Source of the DNA: Emiliania huxleyi CCMP1516
Taxonomy: Eukaryota > Haptophyta > Isochrysidales > Noelaerhabdaceae
DNA length: 64,000 bases
Assembly (NCBI RefSeq): GCF_000372725.1
Contig: NW_005201792.1
Coordinates: 41,452 to 105,451 of the forward strand
Direction of reading: 5' to 3'
This document shows, in pieces, positions 33,799-44,128 of the stretch. The position numbers and the translations under genes are program-made. Every line of letters starts with the position of its first letter. Position 1 is the stretch's first letter. The notes under the pieces were generated by a model that did no database searches, was not told where the DNA came from, and worked only from the letters and a program-made list of their open reading frames with translations.

Positions 33799-35237
33799 GG
33801 ACACCGGAGGGCTACGAAGCCTTCAGCTTCACACTCCAAGGCGCAAGGGGCTGGGCAATGGCTGCTTGAGTCTCACGTTGACGGAGAGAGATGTTCACGC
33901 AATATACTAGCCCTGCTCTAGAGGGAATCTTTCACAATATCGCAACCGCGATACCGCGCGATATTTGGCGATAAAATGCGATAAATGGCGATGTTGTGCG
34001 ATGCCCGATGCTCGCGATCACGCGCGTCCGAACCACCGCGTGTCCCGGTCCACCGTGTCCCTCCCTCCATTCACACTCTCCCAGTCCTTTCTGGTCTAGT
34101 GCCCGTCTTCTCCGCCCGCCGTCGGGCCGATTCCCCTCTTTCGTCCTTTAGACGTTTCACCTACTGTTGTAGCCTAAAGTCTGTGCAGGTTGCGGAGGAC
34201 ACGATCCCGGCGTGAACACGACTAACTGACGTATCTGCTCCTGACAGTGGCACGCACCGCGCTGTGGCGCGTGCCACTGTCTTTGTTTGAAGTTAAAAGT
34301 CGAATCAGAGCGGCGTCGGCGCTGTCCTCCATTTTCATCCCACGGACCGCCCGTCCGGCACCGCTCCGGGACGCACGCCGGCGAAGCACCATCAAGCTGC
34401 TGTACGGCCCTGGCATCGCCTTCCCAGGCTTAGCTAGACTGAGAGATATTGTGCACATGGTTGGTCTCTACAATATATACACTGACACTTTACCTCCCAG
34501 AGCTCTGTGCATTGTATGGCTTGTGTGGCGCCGACTCCGAGGGCGCGGTCAGCACCGCGCCGGATCTCTTCTGAGAGCCGGCGCGGATCGCGGATGCGGC
34601 TCAAGGCTCTGCCGGCGGGTCTGTGGCCTGGCGCCTGCCAGACTGCGGGTCCAAAGTACCCCGGCGCTCGCGCGCGCCACCGCCCCCGGCGCGGGGTGGG
34701 ATGTCAGTGCGTGAGTCCTGTGTCCCCGTCCCTGTGCTCCACCTTCTTCTCCCGTGTCAGTCCCTGAGAACCCCACTACATAGCGCCACCTCGTGAGCTG
34801 TCCTGTGAGCTGTGTGCTGTGTGTCCAGCAGTCCGGACCCGGTGCTACGGCCGGTGACTGTGCCTCGTGCCAGCTCCCGAGCCAATCGTGTGCAGCGTGT
34901 GTGTGCGTGTGGGCCCGTCCTCCATGCTAGGAGGCGTGTAACACTGACTGATTGACTGTGGCGCAGTGGCGGGGTTGCGGTTGAGCGTTGAGGCGCCAAA
35001 CTCATCAATTTACAGCAACTACCTTTTACAACTTTGACAGAAAGAAAAAGAAAGATCGCAAACCCTCAAACGGACCCCGCGGGCTCCGCGCCGGGGCCCC
35101 GGGGCGTGCGAGCCCCACCCCAGCTCTGCTTCAGGCATCAGAGGGTACAGGGAACAGGGTGGGAGGCTTAGGCTCGAGGGCTTAGGTTAGCGCGGAGTGA
35201 GAGAGTGTCCACACAGGGATTTTAAGGAGAGGAGTGT
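33799..35237. other. Gene-poor stretch with hairpins and a GCGATA cluster
   Basis: No supported gene. About ten GCGATA/GCGATG motifs crowd 33940-34015. A 13-bp perfect hairpin lies at 34243-34281. A fragment of the dispersed GTGGTGGCGGCG repeat family (its CACACAGGGATTTTAAGGAG edge) lies at 35214-35260. Confidence 0.4.
34243..34281. repeat. 13-bp perfect hairpin
   Basis: GACAGTGGCACGC (34243-34255) pairs with its exact reverse complement at 34269-34281, leaving a 13-base loop. Confidence 0.8.
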
Positions 35238-35870
35238 GTGCTAGCCTCGCCCACAGCGGATTGTTCCAACCAAGCCGCGGTCGATTCTTCTTCCTGCGAT
35301 TGCCGCCAAAAAAGAAATTCTTCATGCTCCCTCAGGCGAACTTCTCTCGAGGCCAATGTGCATTGTCTTCGCCGCCGCGCCGCCTCGCCGCCTCCACCAC
35401 CGCCGCTCGCCTCGCCGAACACGCCGCCGCCCCCGCGCCCGCCCGCCTCCTCGACCTCTCCACGGAGCTCCTCGCTCGCGGCGCGCCCTGTTACGTGTTA
35501 GACCTAAAGGTTGGCGCTTCGACCAACTATAGTATACTCTATAGGCCACCTTTTGCGCGCAAAAGGTGGCCTACAGTTGGTCGAAGCGCCGACCTTTAGG
35601 TCTAACAAAACAGGAGCTCCTCTCGGAGGGCGCACCCTCCTGCCCGCCCCAGTCACCTCAGGACCTGGATGAGCCGGTGGCCTAGTTGGTCGAACGAAGC
35701 GCCGACCTTTCTTTACGCTTTAGGTCTATCACGCCCTCTCTCGCTGCGACCCCGCCGACAACGCTCGTGTCGCGGCCGTCTCGCTGCTCTTCCACGCCTC
35801 GCTCGCACGGGAGGGCATTCGCTTGTGGGCGCGAGAGCGCGGCTTCGAGCTGCCGGCGCTAAGAAATATA
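35238..35870 (+). pseudogene. Decaying host-like ORF interrupted by a palindromic insert
   Basis: Coding-like sequence runs from about 35360 (LAASTTAARLAEHAAAPAPA, LLDLSTELLARGAPC) and resumes after a foldback insert around 35735-35865 (ARVAAVSLLFHASLAREGIR, LWARERGFELPAL). The second part is reminiscent of the end of a small methyltransferase fold, but too short to name. The frames do not connect cleanly. Confidence 0.3.
35487..35614. mobile_element. Near-perfect foldback (palindromic) element
   Basis: CCTGTT at 35487 to AACAGG at 35614 folds on itself almost completely: arms contain TTAGACCTAAAGG, GGCGCTTCGACCAACT and TAGGCCACCTTTTGCGC, the last meeting its own reverse complement at the centre. 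A third, single arm (AGTTGGTCGAACGAAGCGCC and onward to TTTAGGTCTA) lies at about 35677-35728. This suggests a short inverted-repeat MITE with an extra end. Confidence 0.75.
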
Positions 35871-35997
35871 ATCTGCCGGGCGGCCCTTTGTGTTTCGGCT
35901 ATTTTCGGTCGCCCCGCGCAAGCGAGCGCGCCCCCTTTCGTTCGCAATATTCGGCCCACGCCGGGTTGCAGGCACCGAGTCCGCGCTCTCACACCAA

Positions 35998-36300
35998 TGC
36001 CTGCGGTCAAGCGGCCCAGCTCGGCGCCGCCAAGCAAAGAATACCTGAACCAGATGCGCGCGCAGAATCATGGGGCTTCCGATCAGGCTGAGCCAGCAGC
36101 ACTGTGCAAATGGCTGTCGGAGCTGTGCGGTGGCGGATCGTCCACCCGCGACACGACGCTCACCCAAACCTCACCTGGAAGCTTCGGCAACTCTCTCTGG
36201 GCGTCGTTATACCCCTCTGCGGGAGCCGCCGCCAAAACGTGTGGGTAAGAAGGGGGAGAAGGCGGAAGCAGATCTGGAGAAAAGCTTGACGCCGTGGTGA
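35998..36300 (+). other. Overlapping small ORFs, possible gene, unknown
   Basis: An ATG at 35998 opens a frame (MPAVKRPSSAPPSKEYLNQM and onward) closing at 36248, with a GGTAAGA near its end that could be a donor. Two other frames are open across the same bases. No family recognised. Confidence 0.2.
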
Positions 36301-37022
36301 AGTTCTCCTGAAGCATGAAAAAGTTCGTCCCCACGGCAGGCTACGTCCCCTGATGAGTTGCAGGTCTGAGACGGCTGGCTCTCTGTCCTCAGTCTGTCGC
36401 TTGACTGCTGCATGCAGAACACGTCAATGACTCAACGTGGGTTAGAGCCGGAACAGCAATGTTGGGGCTCGACCCCGGCGACCCGATTCACGCATAAAGT
36501 TACAAACCACGGGGTCCAATCGCGCCCCGCACCCACGGACCCATGGCGCGACGAGAAGGGCGACCGAAACCGTTCCCCCCACGCCACGTGCACGACACAG
36601 CTCACAGGTGAGAAGACGAGGGGCCGGCCACGACGCGGCGAGACGGCGGCGCCCGGCATGTGGCGTCCGCGGGCGGCCATGTCGAGAGTAACGCGAGAGA
36701 GAGGTAGTCGCGCCCGGCCAGCGCATCCAGAAGGATAGACATAAGAAACTTTTTCGCGCAGTGGGGCAGAGTGAGTGTGAGCTGTGTGAGTGAGAGAGAG
36801 TCTGCGCGCCTCCCCCTGAGCCCTGTGTGCTCTCGCGCCTGGCCCGTTGAGAGCTAGACAGAAACAGACACTTGAGCATCGTGCAGCTCGGGTTCACACG
36901 GCTCAACTCACCTCTCACCCGCCGCCGCCCGCGGCCGCACACGAACCGGTCGCACACCGCCGCGCCCCCAGAGCGGTGTGTCTGCTGAAGACCAACGGCA
37001 CCTTCCACAGATGCGGCTACAG
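36301..37022. other. Downstream flank of the PPR gene
   Basis: No gene recognised; frames on both strands are shadows of the GC-rich sequence. Confidence 0.4.
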
Positions 37023-37907
37023 CTACTCGCCCCGCGCAGCCTCGTGCTCCGGCGGCGGCCCTTTCCGACTCCGTCGGCTCCGCCTCCTCCACTGCGGCGG
37101 GGCGGCGCTGCCGCGCCCACTGCCACCACGCGTGCGGCCCCGACCCCTGCCGCTGCCTCCAGCCACCGCGGCGGCGGCTGCCGGGGCCTTGTGCGCCGCC
37201 GCCGCCTTGGCGTCCCACAGCGGGCGGAAGCGCCTCGCGAGCTTCTCCCCCGCGGCGCCCGACTCTGCCAGCTCTGCAAGCAGCGCCAGCCCGTCCGCCC
37301 GGCGGCCGGCACCGTCGCAGGCGCGGAGGGCCGTGTGCACCGCCCGCTCGTCGGGGTCATGGTCGGCGCAGAGGGCGCGGAACACGAGCAGCGCCGGGCG
37401 GACGTAGCCGGCGGCGCTCAGCGCGTTCATCACGGTCGTGTAGCCGATGAGGGAGGGGCGCACCTGTGAACGGGCGGAGCTTGGGGGAAGGGGGGAGGAG
37501 GCAGCCACGGTGGTGCGCGAGGAGCGACGGGCGCACGTGCGCTGCTCGCATCCGGCGCAGCAGTCGGAGTGCCGCGCGTGCGGCGGGTCGACCACCCGCG
37601 CGGCGGCAGGCGGCGATAGCGGTGTGAAAGGAGATTGCGTCTGGTGCTGCGGCCTCGTCGAGGAGGGCGAGTGCGTCGCGCCACGCGCCGCCAGCCTCGC
37701 AGGCGGCGAGGGCGCAGTTGGTCGAGACGGTGTTTGGTGACAGGCCCTCGTCGCGCGCGTCCTGCAGGAGCGAGCTTGGCGGGGGTCGTCAGGGGAGGGA
37801 GAGGGAGGAGGTAGCAGGAGGCGGCGAGAGAAAGAGAGGGAGAGAGGGAGAAGGAGGGAGAGAGAGAGAGAGAAAGAGAGGGAGAGAGAGAGAGGGAGAG
37901 AGAGAGG

Positions 37908-37958
<51 letters not shown>

Positions 37959-37989
37959 AGGGAGGGAGAGAGAGAGAGAGAGAGGGAGG

Positions 37990-38043
<54 letters not shown>

Positions 38044-39128
38044 GAGAGAGAGAGAGAGATGGGGAGAGAGAGAGATGGGGAGAGAGAGATGGGGAGATCG
38101 TCCTGCAGCATCGACGCGGCGATCGGCCAGTGCGCTGGCGTCGCGCACGCACGCATCACCGCGTGGTAGTGCACGAGGCCTGGCCGAGGCACAGCCGGGA
38201 TAGGGCCGAGATACAGCCGAGAGCCAGCCGAGACACAGCCGAGACGCAGCCGAGATGCAGCCGAGAGATGGAGCGCGCGAGGCCTGGCCGCAGCCCCTCC
38301 GACCGCATCCGCTCGAGCAGCCTCAGCGCCTCATCCGGCTGCCCTCCTAATCTCGGGGCGATCTCGGGTCACCTCGGGCGAGTCTCGAGGAGCCACACCG
38401 CCTCCTCCCCCCTCCCCGCCTCTCTCGCACGCGGAGAGAGCCGCTCCGTAGCTGTGTGCGTCCGGCGTGTTGCGCGGCGGAGGCACCTAGCTAGCGGCGA
38501 GGCAGGTGCGGCGGCGGGAAGAAGAGAGGCGGGGAGAAGTGCGCGGCGCCGGCGGCACCCGCTCCGCCATCTCGCCGAGCAGCCGCAGCGCCGTCCGCCA
38601 CTCGCCGCAGCGCGAGCAGGCGGCGATGGCGGTGTTGTAGCTGATTCGGTCGGGCGGCGCGCTGGGCGAGGCCTCCATCTCGGACAGCAGGAGGAGGGCC
38701 TCGTCCGACTGGCCGCCGCGCTCGCACGCCGCGAGCGCCGCGTTCAGCGCGACGGTGTCGGGCTCGATGCCCTCGTCGCGCGCGTCCTGCAGCAGCGAGA
38801 GAGCCACCGGCCAGTGCGTCGCCGTCGCGCACGCCCGGATCGCCGCCGTGTAGCCGATCAGGCTGGGCGGCAGCGAGGAGGCCTGCAGCGTCTGGAAGGT
38901 GTCGAGCGCCCGCGCCGGCCTACCCAGTGCACCGTGCGCCCGGATCGCCTCGACGTATACGGCGGCGTTGTGGGTGCGGTTGCCCAGGGCAGCAGTGGCA
39001 GTGGCAAAGATCTGCAACGCCGCCGCCCAGTCGCCGCGGCGGTTGTGTGCGGACATCTCGCGGGCCGCGGCGGCGCCCCGGGACGAAACGCGGCCGCCAC
39101 CACGGGCCCGGGGGGCCGCTGGGGACAT
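37023..39128 (-). CDS. Pentatricopeptide-repeat (PPR) protein, six exons
   Basis: Exons 39128-38559, 38486-38423, 38346-38284, 38179-38103, 37761-37537 and 37463-37023 join in frame to 479 residues. At least eight PPR-like units of about 35 residues can be followed, for example PSLIGYTAAIRACATATHWP, PDTVALNAALAACERGGQSD, PDRISYNTAIAACSRCGEWR, PDAHSYGAALSACER, PGLVHYHAVMRACATPAHWP and PSLIGYTTVMNALSAAGYVR. The tail is Ala/Gly/Arg-rich (GRGRTRGGSGRG), an RGG-like RNA-binding region. PPR proteins bind organelle RNA and guide editing, cleavage or translation; a plastid or mitochondrial address is likely although the N-terminus is not certain. Inferred donors are GT, GA, GC, GA, GT. Intron 4 is a long (GA)n/GGGAGA microsatellite (37800-38095). 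Confidence 0.88.
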
Positions 39129-39137
39129 TACCAGCGA

Positions 39138-40140
39138 TCACGGCGCGCAGAGGGTCTGCCCCCTGGGTTCCAACTTTTCCGGGGTATGGTATGGTGCCTC
39201 AAGGCTAGCCCTCGACAGGGGTGGGGGGGTATGGTCCCTCGGCCCTCCCTCTACTGCCGCCGAGCCCGCAGCGCCATGAGGCAGGAACAGGCGCCCGTGT
39301 CGCAGAGAGAGCTGCTGCAGCTGCTCCACACTCCACTCGCCGACACCCTTCTGGCTGAGGGAGGGTGTAGAGGATGTAGAGTGTAGAGCGCTGTAGAGCT
39401 GTAGAGATACAGCACACAACACCCTATAACTGCGTCATGACCAGCCTGCCATGTGTCGCCGGTGCCGCATTCGTCGCTGTGCTTCTTTAGCAGGCGGTGG
39501 ACTGTCGGCTGCGAGGACGGTCGCATTTGCGCGAGGCGAGGCGAGCATTCAGACGCGTTGCATGCGCCATGACTCGCGCCAGCGCGTGCGGGAGCTCCTG
39601 GCTGAGCGTTGAGTCCAAGCGAGTTGCGCTGGCCACTATCGCTACGCCGAGCCGAGCTGACGCGCCGAGGCGCCGGCCAGTCGCAGCCGTGAGGCATGCC
39701 ATAGCAGCAGAGGCACCTGCCACCCATTGGGCGGGTAGACAGAAGGCCAGGGCAGCACTGGCAAGTGCAACGCGCCTCATGTCGGAGAGCGACCGTGCCT
39801 CGTTCGCCGCTTATGATGTAGAGTTTGTTGTAGAGATTTCACGTTGTAGAGCGCCTCTACATCGCTCTACAACGCAGGCGCCTCGTCCCGCGGCGGATGT
39901 AGAGCTCTACAGCTCTACAGCGCTCTACAGCGCTCTACATCTCTACAGCTCTAGTACAGCGCTCTACACTCTACATCCTCTACACCCTCCCTCAGCCTTC
40001 TGGTTGCGGAGCGCCTCAATGTCGCGCGAATCAACATAGCCGTCGCCAGGCAAGATCTCGAACGCCAGGCGCAGCCGGCCAACCCGCTCGAGGCGACCAC
40101 CGGCGAGGCGACCACCGGAGCGGGCGCGGCACCCACCGGA
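39138..40140 (-). pseudogene. Coding-like sequence split by a 645-bp inverted-repeat element
   Basis: On the minus strand the right flank of the element reads LRLAFEILPGDGYVDSRDIE then ALRNQ. The left flank reads GVGEWSVEQLQQLSLRHGRL then FLPHGAAGSAAV. Both flanks look like ordinary protein, and PGDGYVDSRDIEAL is EF-hand-like. They abut the two copies of the TTCT target duplication, so the element most likely landed in an exon. Ends of this gene are not defined. Confidence 0.4.
39349..40001. mobile_element. 645-bp TIR element with TTCT target duplication
   Basis: Core 39353-39997. The first 43 bases (GGCTGAGGGAGGGTGTAGAG and onward) equal the reverse complement of the last 43; after a 3-base indel the match continues for another 11. 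TTCT flanks both ends (39349-39352, 39998-40001). The arms and much of the right interior consist of TGTAGAG / CTCTACA units. An internal minus-strand frame (MRRVALASAALAFCLPAQWV and onward, 39780-39487) starts like a signal peptide but is unrecognised. No transposase. Confidence 0.75.
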
Positions 40141-41142
<1,002 letters not shown>

Positions 41143-43334
41143 ATGTCAGCGGCGCGCGAAGAGGAAGAGGAGGAGGAGCCCGCCTCTCTCCTCCTGCGGC
41201 TCGAGCCCACCGCCTCGCGGCTGGCTGCAATCTGCAGGCTCGACCTCCGCAAGGCTGGCCTCAAGCGCCTTCCCGCCAGCATCGGCCTGTGCGCGACATG
41301 CCTGGAGCAGCTCGATGTGGGAGGCAACCCTCTCGAATCGCTCGACGGCGTGCAGACGCTAGGGCGGCTGCGCGTCCTCTTCGCGACGGGTTGCGCGCTC
41401 GGCGGCCGGGGCCTGCCGGCCGGCGGCCCACTCTCGCGAGTCGACTCGCTCTTCATGCTCTCGCTCAAAGAGAACGGGCTGGCCGTGCTCGACGGCGAGG
41501 CGCTCCCCCCAAAGCTGGGCTGGCTCATCTGTGCGCAGAATGCGATCGCCGAGGTGCGGGCTCCGCACCGACTGAGCCACGTGCGCAAGCTCATGCTTCC
41601 GCACAACCTCCTCGACGCGGTGGCGGCCGACTTACTCATTGAGGCGATCCCTGCGCTCGAGATGCTGCGCCTCGCCTGCAACCGCATGGAGACCCTCCCC
41701 GCCGCCGCCTTTCGCCACCCGCGGCTGGCATGGTTCGCGTTCGGAGGCAACCCGTACTCTGCCCGCCTGTGCGCTGCCGCCCTCTCCGCCGCCGACGCAG
41801 CCGCCGACGCGGTGGCGACTCTGAAGGACGCCTCGGAGGCGGGCAGAGAGGTAGATCAGATCGAGAGGCAGAGCGGCGAAGCACTGTCAGCCACAGCTGG
41901 GCAGCAGGCGGTATGGGGGTGGACGCTAGGCGAGGCGGAGAGACGGCCACACTGGAGCGACACAGACACACAGGACAGGACACACCTACCGGCGGGACTG
42001 TCACACCTCCCGAGTCTACGTCGCAGGTGGCTGTGGGGGAGGAGGAGCTGGGCCGCGGCTCGGGCGCGGTGGTCAAGCGCGGGACGTGGCAGGGTACGCC
42101 GGTCGCCTGCAAGCTGGGGCGGGCAGGTCTCTCACCACACCGCCGCCCGCACCCCTCCCACCTTTTTTTGAAGGTCGCCTGCAAGCTGTGGTCGGCGGAG
42201 CTGTTTTCGGACGGCGACGCGCGCGGCGAGTGGCTCATGGGGCGACTGACCGGCGGCTGCGCCAGCCTCGTCCGCACGCTCGCGGCGTGGGAGACGCCGT
42301 CGCTCGGCATGGCGGTCGAGCTGCTCGAAGGCAGAGCCGAGATCAGCCGAGATGGCCCGAGATGGCCCGAGAGATGGCCCGAGAGATGGCCCGAGAGAGT
42401 TGCGGGTGCGGAGCACCAGTAGGCGCTCCCGCAACACTCTCGCCCCCACTCCCCCAGCCTCGGCGGTGGGCGGCCCGCCGCACGTCCAATGACATGCATG
42501 TCCCCAGGCGCCTCTGCGGTGGGCGGCCCGCCGTCCTTCGCGTCGGTGACGCGCGACGCGTTCGTCGAGGGGAAGCACGCCCGCCTCACACCGGCACAGG
42601 CGCGAGGCGTCCTTGGGCCCTCGTCTGCGCGGCGCAGTGTCCGCGACACGACACGTGCCATGTGTGTCCACGACGGCCCCGCGGCCGTGCCTTGCAGGCG
42701 AGAGAAGTTGCGCGTGCCGTCGCTCGCGCTGGGGCGTGGCTGCACGCGCGCGGACTCGCGCACTGCGATATCTACTTGCACAACACGCTTCGCGTCGCGG
42801 AGACGGAGGCCCCCCCACACCGCGCCGAGAGGTAGCCGAGATCCAGCCGACCGACTGGCAGATCGTGGCCAACATGGGTCTGCGTGGCTTGGTGGTGGGG
42901 GCGGGGCGGCAATCGAGAGGGGCGCACCTCGGGCGCGTCCCAGCTGTACGGGCCCGTGGATATCTAGCCGACATCTAGCCGAGACATGGCCTGTCGACGT
43001 CGGCCGTTGTTCGGCCGCGTGCCTCGGCGTCCAGGCGTGGTCTGACCGTGCTTTCACTTCTCTCTTCTGTCTGCAGGTCGTGAAGCTGTCGGACCTCGGC
43101 GCCGCGTGCGCGTACGACCGGCACGGCCACACCGCCGTCGAGAAGCTCGAGGTGCGCTCGTTCGGCCTGCTGCTGCTCGACCTCCTCTCGCACCTGCAGG
43201 TCTCGCACGACGGAACCTTTGGCGGCGGCGAGGCGGCGGCGGCGGCGGCGGCGCTCCGACACGCGGCGGCTGCGTGCACAGCCGAGTCGCTCGAGGCCCG
43301 CCCGTCTTTTGCGGAGCTGTGCGCCGAGCTCTAA
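41143..43334 (+). CDS. Leucine-rich-repeat protein kinase (short, atypical kinase), six exons
   Basis: Exons 41143-41850, 42027-42101, 42174-42330, 42508-42599, 42698-42823 and 43077-43334 join in frame to 471 residues; only the end of exon 5 is uncertain. Residues 1-236 are leucine-rich repeats (CRLDLRKAGLKRLPASIGLC, LEQLDVGGNPLESLDGVQTL, RKLMLPHNLLDAV, LEMLRLACNRMETLP). A kinase domain follows: glycine loop LGRGSGAVVKRGTW, beta-3 lysine in VACK, catalytic loop HCDIYLHN and metal motif DLGAA. HCD replaces HRD and DLG replaces DFG; the catalytic Asp and Asn are present. No APE motif is evident and the activation segment is short. It may be a weak kinase or a pseudokinase. Confidence 0.8.
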
Positions 43335-43751
43335 AGGCGGTCGGATCGGCGACCCCCCCGTGTATTGAGAATCGCCCCATTATGTATTTGAAGCCGTCGA
43401 TTTCCTTGGGGGCTCAAACAACGGTGTGCCTTAGGGTGTGCTCGTTCCCTGTGTGGTACCTCTACCTGTTCCTGACCTGTCGGTGTGAGATCGCGACGCG
43501 CCACGAGTCCCGTGCTCCCGTGCCCAGTGTTGACTGTTGTGGCTTGTGGTTGCGCTTTCCGGAAAGCGGCAAAGGCATCCAGTTTTTTTGCGGTTTGGTC
43601 GTGAAAGATTTTGCTAACCCCTGCGGAGTCGTGCGGGGGCGGGGCTCCTCTTTGCGAATACTCCCATACATCTCGTACCCGTTCTACGAGCTTCTACCAA
43701 GAGAGCTCTCTTGGAAGAATTTGCTAACACGGAGAGATTTTTTGCTTCGCA
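43335..43751. other. 3' flank of the LRR-kinase gene
   Basis: No gene recognised. An AGCTCTC hairpin-like pair (AAGAGAGCT CTCTT) sits near 43700-43712. Confidence 0.4.
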
Positions 43752-44018
43752 GTCGCCAGACGACGCAGGGCAGACGACGGGGAGGCGGAGCAGACGCGCA
43801 GGGCGAGACGAGGGAGGGAGCAGGACTTTGCGGAGATCAGCAGGAGGATATACGAAGAGATTGGAGCAGCAGGGACCCGAGGGACCATGTGGAAGACGGC
43901 TAGTGGTAGTGCTAGTCCCCCATCGGGAGGACGACCCCGGCTAGTCGCCGACCACACCCACAAAGAACCCTGCACAAAGATCGCAGGGCGGGGACCTGCC
44001 TTTTTACCCATCTCCTAG
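43752..44018 (+). CDS. Possible last exon of an unknown gene
   Basis: After a TTGCTTCGCAG acceptor-like site, one frame reads an Arg-rich stretch, then EQDFAEISRRIYEEIGAAGT and PSGGRPRLVADHTHKEPC, ending at a TAG at 44016-44018. No family and no upstream exon found. Confidence 0.25.
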   Translation, partial: VARRRRADDGEAEQTRRARRGREQDFAEISRRIYEEIGAAGTRGTMWKTASGSASPPSGGRPRLVADHTHKEPCTKIAGRGPAFLPIS

Positions 44019-44128
44019 TAGATGTCCGTTTTATTTTATTGCTTCGCACGTTTGTAACCGTCGGCGTCGCTGGCTGCTCGAGTTTGTCGTGTCGAATGCG
44101 CCGATAGCGTTTGGCCGCCAAGCTCAAT

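Noticed and set aside
37800-38095. Ser/Leu- and Arg/Glu-repeat proteins over the GA-rich tract
   Set aside because: The tract is a microsatellite within PPR intron 4.
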